From assembly GCA_024637155.1 (NCBI GenBank), contig JAGXFR010000028.1, forward strand, positions 27,512-91,511: a stretch of DNA of 64,000 nt, in the 5' to 3' direction. Each line of letters begins with the position of its first letter. The stretch's first letter is position 1. The DNA comes from Burkholderiaceae bacterium (GTDB lineage: Bacteria > Pseudomonadota > Gammaproteobacteria > Burkholderiales > Burkholderiaceae_E). Both the position numbers and the translations under genes were made by a program. Below are positions 47,364-56,712 of this stretch, piece by piece. The notes under the pieces were generated by a model. That model was not told where the DNA came from. It saw only the letters and a list, made by a program, of their open reading frames with translations, and made no database searches.

Positions 47364-47405
47364 ATGAGTTATTTTGGACAACTGGCAGAGCACAAGAGGC
47401 GCTGA
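47364..47405 (+). CDS. 13-codon leader ORF upstream of cusR-like gene
   Basis: ATG 47364 opens a 13-residue peptide, [13 protein letters not shown], whose TGA stop overlaps the ATG of the response-regulator gene (TGATG at 47403-47407). It has an excellent Shine-Dalgarno, GGAGGAG, at 47352-47358, whereas the regulator's own ATG has only GAGGC-like sequence inside this ORF. The arrangement suggests the regulator is translated by coupling to the leader. The Arg/His/Lys-rich end is notable. Function is inference; the ORF is too short for codon statistics. Confidence 0.5.
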   Translation: MSYFGQLAEHKRR

Positions 47406-48076
47406 TGCGACTCCTGCTTGCCGAGGATGACACGCACGCAGGCCAGTACCTCGTCAAGGGGCTGACCGAGAACGGATTCGTCGTCGATTGGGTGCGCGCG
47501 GGCGACGAGGCACTGCATGTCGCGACAAACGGGGAGCACGACCTGATCGTGCTCGACGTGGGACTGCCGGTCATGGATGGGTGGGAAGTGCTGCGCGCAC
47601 TGCGTGTGCAATGCCGTACGCCGGTGCTGTTCCTGACCGCGCGCGATCGGGTCGAGGATCGCGTCAAGGGGCTTGAGCTCGGCGCGGACGATTACCTGGT
47701 CAAGCCCTTCGCGTTTTCCGAACTGCTCGCCCGCGTGCGCGCCCTGCTGCGCCGCGGCAAGTCCTCGGAGAGCGATCTGCTGGAACTCGGCGATCTGGCC
47801 GTGCATCAGCTGCGCCGGCGGGTCGAACGGGGCGGACAGCGCATCGACCTGACGGCGAAGGAATATGCGCTGCTCACGCTGCTGCTGCGGCGCCAGGGGG
47901 AGATCCTGTCGCGTACGCTGATCGCCGAGCAGGTCTGGGACATGAATTTCGACAGCGACACCAACGTGGTGGAAGTGGCCGTGCGGCGCCTGCGCGCGAA
48001 GATCGACGATCCCTTCGATGTGAAGCTCATCCACACGGTGCGCGGCTTCGGCTATGTGATGGAGCGGCGCAATTGA
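47405..48076 (+). CDS. cusR: Heavy-metal response regulator, CusR/CopR-like
   Basis: A 223-residue OmpR-family regulator. Receiver domain: acidic pair in LLLAEDDTH, phosphoacceptor Asp ~51 in [15 protein letters not shown], Thr in LFLTARD and Lys in DDYLVKPF. Winged-helix DNA-binding domain: [19 protein letters not shown] and the recognition region [16 protein letters not shown], ending [12 protein letters not shown]. The sequence and the neighbouring cusFCBA genes point to copper/silver sensing. ATG 47405 overlaps the leader ORF stop, and the stop overlaps the kinase TTG (TTGA). A TACACT hexamer at 47337-47342 could be a -10 element. Confidence 0.9.
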   Translation: MRLLLAEDDTHAGQYLVKGLTENGFVVDWVRAGDEALHVATNGEHDLIVLDVGLPVMDGWEVLRALRVQCRTPVLFLTARDRVEDRVKGLELGADDYLVKPFAFSELLARVRALLRRGKSSESDLLELGDLAVHQLRRRVERGGQRIDLTAKEYALLTLLLRRQGEILSRTLIAEQVWDMNFDSDTNVVEVAVRRLRAKIDDPFDVKLIHTVRGFGYVMERRN

Positions 48077-49518
48077 GAAGTGGCCGATTGAACGCGCCCG
48101 CGCGCTTTGCTGCATCACTGGTGCCGCGCTCCCTGTCGCTGCGGCTGGTACTGCTGTTCACGGTATCGACGACGCTGGTGTTCCTGCTGCTGGGCGCGAG
48201 CCTGCGCCACAGCCTGCGCACCGAGCTGACGCAGCGCGACATCGAGGAACTTCACGGCAAGGTGAGCGTGGTGGTTCACCATTTCGAGGACATTCGCACC
48301 GCCGACGATCTGGAGCGCAGCGTCGCGCGCTTCGCCGACATTGGGGTGGGACACGCACGAGTGCAGATCGGGCTGGTGTGGCAAGGGCGCTGGATTCTCG
48401 CGCCTTCGGAGCCGGTGATGCGTATCGTGGCGACCTTCGGGGTCGCGCGTTTCGAGCGTCAGGACGTGCTCGAGTACCTGGGGCCGGGCGGGCGGCGCTG
48501 GTGGCTGCTTTCGATCCCGCATCGACTTGAGGGGGGCGGGGGCGCGGTGCACGCGGTCCTCGCGCTCGACGTCACCGATGCCACCGACGTGCAGGAACAT
48601 TTTCAGACCACACTCTGGCTCAGCGGGCTCGCCGGCATCCTGCTGATGGCCGCGCTCGCCTGGTGGACCGCCCGCCAGGGCCTCTCCCCGTTAAACCGGA
48701 TCGCCGCCGAGGCCGAGCGCGTGACCGCGCAGCGCCTCGGGCACGCGCTCTCGATCGACGACGTGCCGACCGAATTGCGGGGACTGGTGGCGAGCATCAA
48801 CCGGATGCTCGATCGGCTGGGCGAGTCCTTCCGCTCGCTCGAGCAGTTCAGCGCCGACATCGCCCACGAGTTGCGCACACCGGTGAACAGCCTGCTGCTG
48901 CAGGCGCAGGTGACGCTGTCGCGCGAGCGCAGCCTCGACGAGTACCGCGAGACCCTGCACGGAAGCCTCGAGGAACTCGAGCGGCTCAACCGCATGGTCG
49001 CCGACATGCTGTTCATCGCGCGCGCCGAGCGCGACATGACGAGCATCGTGCGCGAACCCGTGGCGTTGCGACGCGAAGTGGAGGAGGTCGTCGAGTATTT
49101 CGAACCACTGGGCGCGGAGCGCGGCCAGGCGATCACGATCGACGGTGAGGCCACCGTGCGGGGCGACCGGCCGATGATTCGCCGCGCGATCACCAATCTG
49201 CTCTCCAACGCCTTGCGCTACGCGCCGCCGGGCGCGCCGGTGACCGTGCGCATCGGGCGCAGCGGCGCCGAGGTGATGCTCGCCGTCGAGAATCGTTGCG
49301 AGCCGATCCCCGAAGGCGAGCTTGAGCGCCTGTTCGACCGTTTCGTGCGCGGCGGTGGGAAGCCTGGCGGGGAAGGAACCGGACTCGGGCTCGCAATCGT
49401 GCGCTCGATCATGGCTCTGCACGGCGGCACCGCCCGGGCGCGCGCCCTCGCGCACGGCGTTGCCTTCGAGTTGCGTTGGCCGGACGGCCCGGACGCGGAG
49501 AAGATGACAGAAATGTAA
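48073..49518 (+). CDS. cusS: Heavy-metal sensor histidine kinase, CusS-like
   Basis: A 481-residue membrane kinase. Transmembrane helix 1 is at ~20-43 ([20 protein letters not shown]), a periplasmic sensor at ~45-175, and helix 2 at ~178-198 ([18 protein letters not shown]). HAMP follows at ~200-250, and the DHp His ~265 is in [14 protein letters not shown]. The catalytic domain has [15 protein letters not shown], a G1-like [12 protein letters not shown] in which the usual D-G-G is not obvious, and [13 protein letters not shown]. The start is TTG 48073 overlapping the regulator stop. The periplasmic domain length matches CusS. Confidence 0.9.
   Translation: MRSGRLNAPARFAASLVPRSLSLRLVLLFTVSTTLVFLLLGASLRHSLRTELTQRDIEELHGKVSVVVHHFEDIRTADDLERSVARFADIGVGHARVQIGLVWQGRWILAPSEPVMRIVATFGVARFERQDVLEYLGPGGRRWWLLSIPHRLEGGGGAVHAVLALDVTDATDVQEHFQTTLWLSGLAGILLMAALAWWTARQGLSPLNRIAAEAERVTAQRLGHALSIDDVPTELRGLVASINRMLDRLGESFRSLEQFSADIAHELRTPVNSLLLQAQVTLSRERSLDEYRETLHGSLEELERLNRMVADMLFIARAERDMTSIVREPVALRREVEEVVEYFEPLGAERGQAITIDGEATVRGDRPMIRRAITNLLSNALRYAPPGAPVTVRIGRSGAEVMLAVENRCEPIPEGELERLFDRFVRGGGKPGGEGTGLGLAIVRSIMALHGGTARARALAHGVAFELRWPDGPDAEKMTEM
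49505..49518. promoter_or_regulatory. Candidate metal-response regulator box upstream of cusF
   Basis: TGACA-N4-TGTAA at 49505-49518 is a one-mismatch dyad (TTACA-N4-TGTAA would be perfect). It lies across the cusS stop codon, 79 bases before the cusF start. CusR/CopR-type regulators bind short dyads with TTAC or TGAC half-sites, so this is a reasonable operator for the efflux genes. The match is by eye. Confidence 0.4.
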
Positions 49519-49596
49519 TGTGTCCGTAAGGCTGCCGTCGGCCGACAATGGCATGATGGCGCCCGCTCCCTCCATTTGGCGCCAAGGAAACATCTG

Positions 49597-49938
49597 ATGA
49601 AACATGCCGTCATCGCCGTGCTCGTCGCGGTGGCCACCCTCTTGCCCCTGGCCGGTCAGGCTGCCAAGCACGTTGCCGCGGTGCACGCGGGCGCGCAGGC
49701 GAGCGCAACTGCGGGCCCGCTCGTCGAGGCGCAGGTAAAGAAAGTCAGCAAGGCAAGCGGCAAAGTCACGCTCAGCCATGGCCCCATCCCCAATCTCGGG
49801 ATGGGCGGGATGACCATGGCCTTCAAGCTCAAGGATCCGGCCTGGATCGACCAGTTCAAGGAGGGCGATCGGATTCGCTTCGTCGCCGACGAGGTGAAGG
49901 GCGATCTGACGGTGATGAGCTTCGAGCTGGTGCGCTAG
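49597..49938 (+). CDS. cusF: CusF-like periplasmic copper-binding protein
   Basis: A 113-residue secreted protein with a signal peptide (AVIAVLVAVATLLPLAGQAA). The OB-fold CusF domain comprises AQVKKVSKASGKVTLSHGPI, GMGGMTMAFKLKDPAW and GDRIRFVADEVKGDLTVMSFEL. CusF binds Cu(I)/Ag(I) through Met-Met, His and Trp and hands it to CusB. The His in LSHGPI, the Met pair in GGMTMAF and a nearby Trp are present, though the Trp lies after rather than between the Met residues. ATG 49597 has AAGGAA eight bases upstream. It precedes cusCBA. Confidence 0.85.
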   Translation: MKHAVIAVLVAVATLLPLAGQAAKHVAAVHAGAQASATAGPLVEAQVKKVSKASGKVTLSHGPIPNLGMGGMTMAFKLKDPAWIDQFKEGDRIRFVADEVKGDLTVMSFELVR

Positions 49939-50005
49939 GCGCGCGCCGTCGATTTTCTTGCGGTGGGCGCGCGTTCGCGCGCCCAATCCCGGAGGGCAGA
50001 GAAAA

Positions 50006-51304
50006 ATGGCTAGAGTCGTGAAATTGCGGCTGGCGGTGCTGTGCGCGACGCTGCCGCTGGCCTTCGGCGCCCAGGGGCAGCCACAGGCACCGGCGACCCC
50101 CGCCCTGGCTGCAGCGTCCGTACCAGCAGCGTTGCCTGGCGCAAGTCTCGCATCGCTGCTGGATTTCGCCCTCGCCAACAATCCCGAATTCGCGTCGATG
50201 CGCCACGAGGCCAATGCCGCGAGCGAACGCGTGGTGATGGCCGGGGCGCTGATGGATCCCAAACTGCGTCTCGAGCGCATGGAAGTGATCGAGCTGATGC
50301 CCGCTCCGGAACTGGCGCGCATGAATCGTTTCCAATTGATGCAGGACATCCCCTGGTTCGGCAAGCGCGACCTCAAGCGCGACATCGCGCGCCTCGAGAC
50401 CGACGCCGCCGGCGCGCGGGCGAGCGCGACGTGGACCGAACTGGCGGCGCGGATCAAGGTGACCTACGCTGCGCTCGAATTCGTGCAGCGCAACGAGCGG
50501 CTGGTGCGCCAGGTGCTTGACCTGATGGTGCGCATGGAGCGCATCGCGCTGGCGCGCTACACGGGCGGACTCGCGGCGCAGCAGGATGTGATCCGCGCGC
50601 AGGTGGAGCAGACGCGAATGAAGAGCGAGCTGCTGATGATCGAGCGCGAGCGCCGCATGTTGCAGGCGCGCATGAACATGCTGCTCGGACGCGAAGCGAG
50701 TGCGTCTTTGGCAGACCCCGAGCAGTCCCGGACGCTTCCCGCGCCGGCGCAGCTCGACGCGGCGGCGCTCGCCGCGCGCGTGCGTGCCAACAACCCGCAG
50801 ATCTTCGCGGACGAGTCCCGGGTGCGTGCGGCCGAGAAGAACCGCGAGCTCGTGCTGCGCAACCGATATCCCGACTTTGCGGTGGGTGTGCGCTCGAGCC
50901 AGTGGGCGATCGGCAAGTGGGAATGGATGGTCGAGATCAACATCCCGCTGCAGCAGTCGTCGCGGCGCTCGGGAGAGCGCGAGTCCGAGGCGATGCTCGC
51001 CGCAGCGCGCGCGCGACGCGACGCGAGCGCCAACCAGGTGCTTGCGGATCTGGCCGAAAGCCTGGCGGGTTTCGACGAGGCGCGGCGCAGTGAAGAACTC
51101 ACGGCCAACAGCCTGCTGCCGCAATCCGAGCTTTCGTTTCAGTCGGCGCTGGCGAGTTACGAGAACGGCCGGGTCGATTTCGCGACGCTGCTGGATGCGC
51201 AGCGTCAGGTGCGCCAGGCGCGCCAGAGTCAAATCCGCTCGCAGGCCGACGCGCAGCTGCGTCTGGCCGAAATCGAGCGCTGGGTCGGAGAGGAACTCCA
51301 ATGA
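50006..51304 (+). CDS. cusC: TolC-family outer-membrane efflux protein (CusC-like)
   Basis: A 432-residue outer-membrane factor of a tripartite metal pump, exported by an N-terminal signal (VLCATLPLAFGAQG). It contains two OEP repeats typical of TolC: LASLLDFALANNPEFASMRH near residue 50 starts the first, and ALAARVRANNPQIFADESRV the second. Long coiled-coil helices and NGRVDFATLLDAQRQVRQAR complete the fold. No lipobox Cys is visible, unlike E. coli CusC. ATG 50006 has GGAGGG upstream. Its stop overlaps the cusB ATG (ATGA). Confidence 0.88.
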   Translation: MARVVKLRLAVLCATLPLAFGAQGQPQAPATPALAAASVPAALPGASLASLLDFALANNPEFASMRHEANAASERVVMAGALMDPKLRLERMEVIELMPAPELARMNRFQLMQDIPWFGKRDLKRDIARLETDAAGARASATWTELAARIKVTYAALEFVQRNERLVRQVLDLMVRMERIALARYTGGLAAQQDVIRAQVEQTRMKSELLMIERERRMLQARMNMLLGREASASLADPEQSRTLPAPAQLDAAALAARVRANNPQIFADESRVRAAEKNRELVLRNRYPDFAVGVRSSQWAIGKWEWMVEINIPLQQSSRRSGERESEAMLAAARARRDASANQVLADLAESLAGFDEARRSEELTANSLLPQSELSFQSALASYENGRVDFATLLDAQRQVRQARQSQIRSQADAQLRLAEIERWVGEELQ

Positions 51305-52917
51305 AGCGAATTGCGGCGACGCTCGGCACGGTCGCGCTCGCGATCGCGGCCGCATACGGTGGCTACTGGTACGGCACGCAGGGAGGCGCCGGCCACGGTG
51401 CGGCGCCGGACGGCGCCACGACGGCTGTGGTGCCGGCACTCGGCGGAACTGCGCCGGCAGTGGAGCGCAAGATTCTCTACTACCGCAACCCGATGGGACT
51501 GCCCGACACCTCTGCGGTTCCCAAGAAGGACCAGATGGGGATGGACTACATCCCGGTCTATGCTGGCGGTGACGTGGAGGAGGCCGGTGCCCCGGGCGAA
51601 GTGCGCATCAGCACCGAGAAGGTGCAGAAGCTCGGGGTACGCACGGAAGCGGCCACGCGCCGCGTGCTGGAGCGCACGGTGAGCGCGGCGGGCCGGGTCG
51701 AGCCCGACGAGCGGCGCGTCTACGCGATCGCGCCCAAGTTCGAGGGCTATGTCGAGAAGCTCCACGTCAATGTCACGGGCCAGCCGGTCGCCAAGGGGCA
51801 GCCGCTCTTTGAGGTCTACAGCCCGGAGCTGGTATCGGCGCAGCGCGAGTACGCGATCGCCGCCTCCGGCGTGCAGTCGATGGCCAACGCAGGTGACGAC
51901 GTCGTCGACTCGATGAAGCGCCTCGCGCAGGCGAGCCTCGCGCGGCTCAAGAACTGGGACGTGTCGGACGAGCAGGTGCGCGCGCTCGAGCGCTCTGGAG
52001 AGGCGAAGCGCACCGTGACCTTTCGTTCGCCGGTTGCCGGAATCGTGACCACGAAGAAAGCGCTCCAGGGCATGCGCTTCATGCCGGGCGAGATGCTCTA
52101 CGAAGTCAGCGACCTCTCGAGCGTGTGGGTGATCGCCGATGTGTTCGAACAAGACATCAGTCTGGTGCGCGCCGGCGCGAAAGCCAACGTGCGCATCAAC
52201 GCGTACCCCGACAAGGTCTTCCGCGGCACGATCACCTACGTCTACCCGACGCTCACCGCGCAGACGCGCACGATCCCGGTGCGCATCGAGTTGCCCAACC
52301 CCGGGCAGCTGCTCAAGCCGTCCATGTTCGCGCAGATCGAGCTCGCGGCGGGGGGGGGCGCCAAGGTCGTGGTGGTGCCCGACACTGCGGTGATCGACAG
52401 CGGTCTGCGCAGCATCGTGCTGGTGGAATTGGGCGCCGGTCGCTTCGAGCCGCGCGAGGTGCGCACCGGAGCGCGCACGGGAGATCACATCGAGATCATC
52501 GAGGGGGTGAAGGAGGGCGAGCGCGTGGTGATCGCCGCGAATTTCCTGATCGACGCGGAGAGCAACCTGAAGGCCGCGATCGGCTCGCTGGGCGCGGCCC
52601 CGCAGCCGGCGGGTCCGGGCGCCGCACCGGGAAGCACAGCGTCCACGACCATCGCGCCGGGAGCCACGGCGGCGTCCGTCGGTCATCGCGCCGAAGGCAA
52701 GGTCGAATCGGTCGACCCGAAGGATGGCAGCGTGAGTCTCGCCCACGGGCCGGTCGCCACACTCAAGTGGCCGGCGATGACGATGGAGTTCCAGGTCGCC
52801 AACGACTCGCTGCTCAAGTCGCTGAAACCCGGCGCGAGCGTCGCCGTCGAGTTCGTCGAGCGCAAGCCCGGCGAATGGGTGATCACGAGCGTGAAGCCTG
52901 CCGCCCGCGGCAACTGA
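51301..52917 (+). CDS. cusB: RND periplasmic adaptor CusB with C-terminal CusF-like domain
   Basis: A 538-residue membrane-fusion protein. An N-terminal membrane anchor or signal (~residues 3-22) is followed by a heavy-metal-binding domain, YYRNPMGLPDTSAVPKKD then MGMDYIPVY. Next come the beta-barrel, lipoyl (AIAPKFEGYVEKLHVNVTGQ) and alpha-hairpin regions of CusB. Residues ~460-535 form a CusF-like OB domain: GKVESVDPKDGSVSLAHGP, LKWPAMTMEF, WVITSVKP. It carries the W-x-x-M-x-M Cu/Ag ligands of classical CusF more completely than the free CusF here. It links CusA to CusC. Confidence 0.92.
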   Translation: MKRIAATLGTVALAIAAAYGGYWYGTQGGAGHGAAPDGATTAVVPALGGTAPAVERKILYYRNPMGLPDTSAVPKKDQMGMDYIPVYAGGDVEEAGAPGEVRISTEKVQKLGVRTEAATRRVLERTVSAAGRVEPDERRVYAIAPKFEGYVEKLHVNVTGQPVAKGQPLFEVYSPELVSAQREYAIAASGVQSMANAGDDVVDSMKRLAQASLARLKNWDVSDEQVRALERSGEAKRTVTFRSPVAGIVTTKKALQGMRFMPGEMLYEVSDLSSVWVIADVFEQDISLVRAGAKANVRINAYPDKVFRGTITYVYPTLTAQTRTIPVRIELPNPGQLLKPSMFAQIELAAGGGAKVVVVPDTAVIDSGLRSIVLVELGAGRFEPREVRTGARTGDHIEIIEGVKEGERVVIAANFLIDAESNLKAAIGSLGAAPQPAGPGAAPGSTASTTIAPGATAASVGHRAEGKVESVDPKDGSVSLAHGPVATLKWPAMTMEFQVANDSLLKSLKPGASVAVEFVERKPGEWVITSVKPAARGN

Positions 52918-52930
52918 TCCGGAGAATCGG

Positions 52931-55900
52931 ATGCTCTCTGCGATCATCGGGTGGTCGGCCCGCAACCGCTTCCTGGTGCTGCTCGCGACGCTGTTCGTGA
53001 CGCTGGGCGGCGTCTACGCGGTGATGAAGACGCCCATCGATGCGCTGCCCGATCTCTCGGACGTGCAGGTCATCGTCTACACCGAGTACCCGGGGCAGGC
53101 GCCGCAGGTCGTCGAGGATCAGGTGACCTATCCGCTCACCACCGCGATGCTCTCGGTGCCCAAGTCCAAGGTGGTGCGCGGCTTCTCGTTTTTCGGCGCG
53201 TCGTTTGTCTACGTGATCTTCGACGATGGCACAGATATCTACTGGGCGCGCTCGCGCGTGCTCGAGTACCTGAGTTTCGCCGCGGGGCGCCTGCCCGCCG
53301 GGGTGGCGCCCCAGCTCGGCCCGGCCGCGACCGGCGTGGGCTGGGTCTACCAGTACGCACTGCTCGCCAAGAACAAGACGCTCGCCGAGCTACGCTCGCT
53401 CCAGGACTGGTATCTGCGCTATCAGCTCACCAAGGCGCCGGGCGTCGCCGAAGTGGCCTCAGTGGGCGGCTTCGTGCAGAGCTATCAGGTCACGGTCGAC
53501 CCGGTGAAGCTGCGCGCCTACGGCATCAAGCTGGGCGACGTGAGCAAGGTGATTCGCGAGAGCAATCGTGACGTCGGCGGGCGCGTAGTGGAGATGGCCG
53601 AAACCGAGTACATGGTGCGCGGCCGCGGCTACCTGCGTGGCGTGGCCGATATCGGTGAACTGGTCGTCAAGAGCGAGATGGGCACGCCGGTGCGCGTGCG
53701 CGACATCGCACGCGTCGAGATGGTTCCCGACGAGCGCCGCGGTGTGACCGAGCTCAATGGCGAGGGCGAGGTCGTCTCCGGCATCGCGATGGCGCGCTAC
53801 GGGGAGAACGCACTCAAAGTGATCGACGGCGTCAAGGAAAAGCTCGCCGAGCTCTCCGCAGGACTGCCTGAAGGTGTCACGGTGCAGACCGTCTACGATC
53901 GCTCCGAGCTGATCCAGCGCGCGATTGCGTCGCTGACCTGGACGCTCTTCGAAGAGAGCCTCATCGTCGCGCTGGTGTGCATCGTGTTTCTGCTCCACGT
54001 GCGCAGCGCGCTGGTGGCGATCCTGATGCTGCCCGTCGGAATCCTGATCGCGATGATCGTGATGCGCATGCTCGGGATGAGCTCCAACCTGATGAGCCTC
54101 GGCGGCATTGCGATCGCCATCGGGGCGATGGTCGACGCGGCGATCGTGATGATCGAGAACGCGCACAAGCACGTCGAGCGCCTGCGCCCCGAGCATACGC
54201 AGCAGGAACGCTACGATGCGCTGATCCATGCCTGCCGCGAGGTGGGGCCGCCGCTTTTCTTCTCGCTCTTGATCATCACCGTTTCGTTCCTGCCGGTGTT
54301 CACGCTCGAATCCCAGGAAGGGCGGCTCTTCTCGCCGCTCGCTTTCACCAAGACTTTCGCGATGGCCGCCGCCGCGCTGCTGTCGATCACGCTGGTGCCG
54401 GTGCTGATGCTGTACTTCATCCGCGGGCGCATCATGCCTGAGGCGCGCAACCCCGTGAACCGCTTTCTGATCTGGGTCTACCGACCGATCATCGCGTGGG
54501 TGATGCGCTGGAAGAAGGCCACGATCGTGATCGCCGTGCTCGCGCTCATCGTCTCGGCCTACCCCGCCTCCAGGCTCGGCACCGAGTTCATGCCGACCTT
54601 GAACGAGGGCACGCTCTTCTACATGCCCGCGTCGCTGCCGGGCATGTCGATCACCAAGGCCGCCGAGCTGCTCCAGACCCAGAACAAGATCATCAAGAGC
54701 TTCCCAGAAGTGACCTCGGTCTACGGCAAGGCGGGGCGCGCCAATACCGCGACCGACCCGGCGCCCGTGGAGATGTTCGAGACGGTGATCAATCTCAAGC
54801 CGGAGGGTGAGTGGCGCGCCGGCATGACGATCGACAAGCTGATCGCCGAGCTCGATCGGGCGCTGCAGTTCCCCGGGGTGGCCAACTCCTGGACGATGCC
54901 GATCAAGGCGCGCATCGACATGCTCGCGACCGGGATTCGCACGCCGATCGGCATCAAGGTGTTCGGCAACGATCTCAACGAGATGGAGAAGCTCGCCAAA
55001 CAGATCGAGGCGGTCGTCAAGAATGTTCCGGGCACGACTTCTGCCTTCGCCGAGCGCATCACCGGCGGCTTCTACATCGATATTGTTCCGGATCGGAACC
55101 AACTGGCACGCTACGGGCTCTCCGTCGGTGAATTGCAGGAGGTGATCGGCACCGCGCTCGGTGGCGAAATGATCACCACCACCGTCGAGGGGCGCGAGCG
55201 CTACGGCGTGAGCGTGCGCTATCCGCGCGAACTGCGCGACAGCCCCCAGCGCATCGCCACCGAGGTGCTGGTGCCCACGATGGGCGGCGCGATGATCCCG
55301 CTCGGCCAGCTCGCGAAGGTCGAGGTGGTCAAGGGCGCACCCGGAATTCGCACCGAGAACGCGCTGCTTTCCGCCTACATCTTCGTGGATATCCGCGACC
55401 GGGACATCGGCTCCTACGTCGCCGACGCGCGCAAGGCGGTCAACGAGCAGGTCAGCTTTCCACCCGGTTACTACATCACCTGGAGCGGGCAGTTCGAGTA
55501 CATGGAGCGCGCGATCGCGAAGATGAAGATCGTGGTGCCCTTCACGCTGCTCATCATCTTCCTGCTGCTCTACCTGAACTTCCGGCGTATCACCGAGACG
55601 CTGATCGTGATGCTCTCGGTGCCCTTCGCGCTGGTGGGCGGCTTCTGGCTGATGTGGGCGCTGAACTACAACCTGTCGGTGGCCGTGGCGGTGGGCTTCA
55701 TCGCGCTCGCCGGCGTGGCCGCCGAGACCGGCGTGGTGATGCTGATCTATCTGGACGCCGCCTGGGAGGAGACCAAGGAGCGCGTCCGCCACCAGGGGCG
55801 CGAGCCCGACGCGAACGATTTGTACGCGGCGGTGATGGAAGGCGCAGTCGAGCGGGTGCGACCCAAGATGATGACGGTCGTGGCGATCATGGCCGGACTG

Positions 55901-56065
55901 CTGCCCATCATGTGGGGCACCGGCACCGGCTCGGAGGTGATGAGCCGGATCGCCGCGCCGATGGTCGGCGGCATGGTCTCGTCGACCGTGCTGACGCTCG
56001 CGGTGATCCCCGCGATCTACGCGCTCGTCAAGCAGTGGCGCATCAAGCACGAGGTGCTGCGTTAG
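52931..56065 (+). CDS. cusA: Copper/silver efflux RND transporter CusA
   Basis: A 1044-residue proton-driven inner-membrane pump of the heavy-metal RND family. Twelve transmembrane helices are expected. DALPDLSDVQVIVYTEYPGQ near residue 38 and GAMVDAAIVMIENAHKH near 400 (the proton-relay aspartate region) are family signatures. The periplasmic copper triad is conserved: Met ~565 (FYMPAS), Met ~615 (PVEMFE) and Met ~664 (ARIDMLATG), with the same 50- and 49-residue spacings as E. coli Met573/623/672. It begins 13 bases after cusB. Confidence 0.95.
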   Translation: MLSAIIGWSARNRFLVLLATLFVTLGGVYAVMKTPIDALPDLSDVQVIVYTEYPGQAPQVVEDQVTYPLTTAMLSVPKSKVVRGFSFFGASFVYVIFDDGTDIYWARSRVLEYLSFAAGRLPAGVAPQLGPAATGVGWVYQYALLAKNKTLAELRSLQDWYLRYQLTKAPGVAEVASVGGFVQSYQVTVDPVKLRAYGIKLGDVSKVIRESNRDVGGRVVEMAETEYMVRGRGYLRGVADIGELVVKSEMGTPVRVRDIARVEMVPDERRGVTELNGEGEVVSGIAMARYGENALKVIDGVKEKLAELSAGLPEGVTVQTVYDRSELIQRAIASLTWTLFEESLIVALVCIVFLLHVRSALVAILMLPVGILIAMIVMRMLGMSSNLMSLGGIAIAIGAMVDAAIVMIENAHKHVERLRPEHTQQERYDALIHACREVGPPLFFSLLIITVSFLPVFTLESQEGRLFSPLAFTKTFAMAAAALLSITLVPVLMLYFIRGRIMPEARNPVNRFLIWVYRPIIAWVMRWKKATIVIAVLALIVSAYPASRLGTEFMPTLNEGTLFYMPASLPGMSITKAAELLQTQNKIIKSFPEVTSVYGKAGRANTATDPAPVEMFETVINLKPEGEWRAGMTIDKLIAELDRALQFPGVANSWTMPIKARIDMLATGIRTPIGIKVFGNDLNEMEKLAKQIEAVVKNVPGTTSAFAERITGGFYIDIVPDRNQLARYGLSVGELQEVIGTALGGEMITTTVEGRERYGVSVRYPRELRDSPQRIATEVLVPTMGGAMIPLGQLAKVEVVKGAPGIRTENALLSAYIFVDIRDRDIGSYVADARKAVNEQVSFPPGYYITWSGQFEYMERAIAKMKIVVPFTLLIIFLLLYLNFRRITETLIVMLSVPFALVGGFWLMWALNYNLSVAVAVGFIALAGVAAETGVVMLIYLDAAWEETKERVRHQGREPDANDLYAAVMEGAVERVRPKMMTVVAIMAGLLPIMWGTGTGSEVMSRIAAPMVGGMVSSTVLTLAVIPAIYALVKQWRIKHEVLR

Positions 56066-56104
56066 GGGTAGGATTCCGCGGCATCCTTGGACCGCGGATT
56101 TCTG

Positions 56105-56680
56105 ATGGAAGCCTTCCTCCTCTCCACCGGCGTCGTCGCCCTCGCCGAAATCGGCGACAAGACGCAGCTGCTTGCCTTCGTGCTCGCGGCCAAGTACCGC
56201 CGGCCGTGGCCCATCATCTGGGGGATCCTGCTCGCGACGCTGGCGAACCACGCCCTCGCCGGAGCGGTGGGCGCGTGGCTCACGACCGTGGTGCCCGCGC
56301 AGACCCTGCGCTGGGTGGTTGGCATCTCCTTCATCGCGATGGCTGCCTGGACCCTCAAGCCCGACACGTTGGATGAGGGCGACGCGAAGCTCGCGGGCTT
56401 CGGCGTGTTCGGCGCCACGCTGGTGTCCTTCTTTCTCGTCGAGATGGGCGACAAGACCCAGGTCGCAACCGTTGCGCTCGCTGCCCAGTATCAGATGCTT
56501 GTCGCCGTGGTGCTCGGGACGACCCTGGGAATGATGATCGCCAACGTGCCGGCCGTGCTGCTGGGCGACGGGATCGCCGAGCGCATCCCGATGCGGCTGG
56601 TGCGCGCGGTGGCCGCCGCGATGTTCGCGGTGCTTGGCGTGGCGGCGCTGATGGGGATGGGGGCGGGGATCGGGCTTTAA
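56105..56680 (+). CDS. GDT1/TMEM165 (UPF0016) family cation transporter
   Basis: A 191-residue inner-membrane protein with six helices arranged as two inverted halves. Each half carries the family signature E-x-G-D-K-T: ALAEIGDKTQLL near residue 15 and LVEMGDKTQVAT near 115. Family members export Mn2+ or Ca2+; bacterial MneA/MntX-like proteins confer Mn tolerance. It lies only 39 bases after cusA, too short for a yybP-ykoY manganese riboswitch, so it may be part of the metal operon. ATG 56105 has only a weak GGA upstream; TTG 56087 is an alternative. Confidence 0.9.
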   Translation: MEAFLLSTGVVALAEIGDKTQLLAFVLAAKYRRPWPIIWGILLATLANHALAGAVGAWLTTVVPAQTLRWVVGISFIAMAAWTLKPDTLDEGDAKLAGFGVFGATLVSFFLVEMGDKTQVATVALAAQYQMLVAVVLGTTLGMMIANVPAVLLGDGIAERIPMRLVRAVAAAMFAVLGVAALMGMGAGIGL

Positions 56681-56712
56681 GCGGTCGCGCCCTTCATGCG
56701 GCAGCTAAAGAA

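Noticed and set aside
56087..56104. yybP-ykoY manganese riboswitch upstream of the GDT1-family gene
   Set aside because: Only 39 bases separate the gene from cusA, too short for this riboswitch, and no matching helices are seen.
53459..56251. 930-codon open frame antisense to cusA
   Set aside because: A shadow frame: the + strand has full CusA signatures including the copper Met triad, while the antisense product is Arg/His/Asp repetitive with no motif.
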